A program made the position numbers and the translations under genes. A stretch of 64,000 nt of DNA, taken from contig CM038465.1 in assembly GCA_021464415.1 (NCBI GenBank), positions 83,610,919 through 83,674,918 of the forward strand. The letters are read 5' to 3'. The stretch is from Lonicera japonica. Lineage: Eukaryota > Streptophyta > Magnoliopsida > Dipsacales > Caprifoliaceae. Position 1 is the stretch's first letter, and each line of letters begins with the position of its first letter. Under the pieces are notes generated by a model. It was given only the letters and a program-made list of their open reading frames with translations. It ran no database searches and was not told the DNA's origin. This document shows positions 62,200-64,000 of this stretch, in pieces.

Positions 62200-62446
62200 G
62201 TAAAGAAGTAAAGAAGAAGATCATCCATTACCTTCAGGTTGTGTTGAATTGACGATGATAAAAAAAGAGACGACGACGAAGCAAAGAGACGAAGAAAAAG
62301 AGGCGACAATGAAAGGAAAAAAAAGTCTGTGTGTTGAATTTGAGAGACAAGGGTGCCTTCAAAAACATGACCTAATTATATAACTTACCTTTTTTTTATA
62401 AAAAGGGTGTTTAAATTAAAATATTATGGTGCTTTTACCAGCACCC
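58903..62446. other. 5' non-coding part of the OTU-carrying Mutator element
   Basis: No further gene seen. It has (TA)n and (ATGT)n microsatellites at 59262-59282, 59395-59434, 60137-60182 and 62168-62197. The stretch 60137-60182 is a palindrome of GTATGTAT against ATACATAC. A hAT-like terminus (AGGGCCGGTTCTAAG, 60742) and a duplicated CAAGTTAGTTGGGGTAATT (about 61880 and 61919) are also present. Confidence 0.5.
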
Positions 62447-62455
62447 TTTTAATAA

Positions 62456-64000
62456 TCATCCCTACTATATGAACAAATTCAAAATCACTATCATTCTTTA
62501 TTTAAAACTAATGTAAATAAAAACAGGTATCACACATATCCCCAATTTTGGTAATCACAAAAGATCTTTCATTTATTTTAAAAACAATTAAAGTACTAAA
62601 AAGAAAACACACATTATAATAATGGTAATTTCAAAATCTATTTTAATTCGGGACGAATAATTAAAAATTAACTATAATTAAATTAAGCACATTATATCCA
62701 TGGCAGTTTTATCCCTCCATTTTGAGAGAGAATTTAGCTAAGTATATTAAATAAAGAACACATGCAAATAAAGTAATAATTCATCATTAAAACTATAGTA
62801 TTTGAATACAAACTATAAAAAATTAAAAAGCGTCCCTCATTATGATGTTCGAACTGGTATGTACTGCATGGCTTTACATTGTCCACTTCTTCACGTTCAA
62901 TATTTTGGTTATACGGCAACTAGTATATGGAGAGATATAATATATAGGGATTTTCTTCATCTAGAACTCTCTAATAATATATATATTCTATGTATTTTAT
63001 CTTTTTTATCTATCTATATCTATACCTATTGTATCTATTAATGATTTTAGGTCTAGATAATGGGTCTATATATAGGAATAAGAGATAGAAGTTTAATAGG
63101 TTTAGGAAATTAGCTAGAATTGGAAATGAAATAATAAAGCGGATTTTAGTATAATATCCCTCTTTTTTTGAATTCAAAAGATTTAATCCACTAAGAGATT
63201 AATTTTAAGTATTAGTCTTCCTTACTATAATTAAATGACAACTCATATTTATACATTTTTTTTGAACTAAAATACCCCTAATCAATCATTTTAATAAACC
63301 CTACAATTATGGTAATTTTTTATTTTTTTTGAAAGATACGATTATGGTAATTGTAATTAGGGAAATAGTTGACTTTTTACTGCCTAACCATTAATGTTGA
63401 CATTTTGGCAAATGAATTTATTGTTATAAATTGTTTTATAATATATATTCGGAAAATAGTTAATTGTTTTAGGATGTCAAGTTAATTTTTTTTCCTGAAA
63501 CGTAATAGTTTTATTATTTAATAATTTTGTACTAAAATGACTTGTGTAGAAGGTGTTCTCTTTTTGATATTTAATACAACTGCTTTAAATTTTGTTGACT
63601 GATAACTTAATAATGTCATAAAATTACAAATTCTGTATGTATGTAAGTTATCTGTATGTAAGTTGGTTATAAGTAATAACCTTAATTATTTTATATTTAT
63701 AGATATAGTGCTTATTTAATGCTTGAAAATAATGAACAACGGTTATTTAGATTGTAATATATATATACATATGTTTTAAGTTATATTTACAATTATATTG
63801 TTAATAGTGATCTATATTTATGATTATAAATGTACAAGATATAAAACAATTTATTATAAAATATATTTATATGTATGTGAAATAATGGCTGTTAAATGAG
63901 CATTGAAACAAATGAATTGAGGTATATGCTAATTCACTTATTTCGCATGTTATATATGTAGATGTAGTAGTCATTCAGTTTTTTGAATAAGTGAATTAAG
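62456..64000. other. Intergenic, no gene seen
   Basis: Very AT-rich with short repeats. No supported feature. Confidence 0.4.

Larger units (their letters stand above)
55003..62446 (-). mobile_element. Mutator element encoding a transposase-OTU fusion
   Basis: 7444 bp, bounded by perfect 9 bp target duplications TTTTAATAA (54994-55002 and 62447-62455). Short terminal inverted repeats of about 45-50 bp begin GGGTGCTGGTAAAAGCACC at both ends and are themselves partly palindromic. The coding region lies on the minus strand at 58902-56029, nearer the left end. The terminal motif recurs inside the left end near 55080-55115 in degraded form. Confidence 0.92.

Overview
The window is nuclear DNA from a flowering plant, most likely a eudicot. 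It is AT-rich. Host genes carry short exons with GT/AG introns. There is a two-B-box CONSTANS-like transcription factor, and most of the rest is layered plant transposable elements of the copia LTR, hAT, Mutator, Stowaway and Tourist types. No bacterial, organellar, rRNA, tRNA or CRISPR content was seen.

Host genes. (1) 7204-8570 (+) holds the last two exons of a gene resembling the Arabidopsis At2g33490 family, which has an N-terminal BAR-like region. The 5' exons are not visible. (2) 9698-12672 (-) is a complete seven-exon gene for a small secreted leucine-rich-repeat protein of 219 residues. (3) 23414-23540 (-) is an orphan first exon of a MOSC/mARC-type molybdenum-cofactor protein. (4) 44309-47919 (-) is a complete four-exon CONSTANS-like gene of 524 residues, with two B-boxes and a CCT domain, in the COL14/COL15 subgroup. 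From memory, At2g33490 and COL14 (At2g33500) are neighbours in Arabidopsis. Genes 1 and 4 may therefore be an old neighbour pair pushed about 36 kb apart by insertions.

Transposons by position. 1-1760: left-truncated copia remnant. 2142-4414: sequence rich in GGTTCGG-like motifs, including a hAT-type short element. 10236-11430: two MITEs inside an LRR-gene intron. 12950-17154: 4.2 kb hAT element with a ZMYM1-like transposase and a duplicated end, inserted 278 bp upstream of the LRR gene start codon. 19050-20190: Stowaway MITE, then a MITE nested in another MITE. 26695-31434: copia element whose 5' LTR is split by a second LTR element with LTRs in opposite orientation. 31492-41898: 10.4 kb Mutator element with about 290 bp terminal inverted repeats and perfect 9 bp target duplications, carrying a mudrA transposase and, tail-to-tail, a plant mobile domain (PMD) gene. 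48366-48772: Tourist-like MITE in the CONSTANS-like promoter. 49726-50473: hAT-type element with perfect 8 bp duplications. 55003-62446: second Mutator element of 7.4 kb with perfect 9 bp duplications, coding for a FAR1/MULE transposase joined in frame to an OTU cysteine-protease domain.

The most interesting content is the pair of large Mutator elements. One places a PMD gene where MuDR has mudrB. The other fuses a transposase to a deubiquitinase-like protease. Both are nearly full length, but each reading frame is closed by a few isolated stop codons, so both are probably recently dead or non-autonomous. Exon limits were read by eye from splice consensus and phase and have not been confirmed by transcripts.
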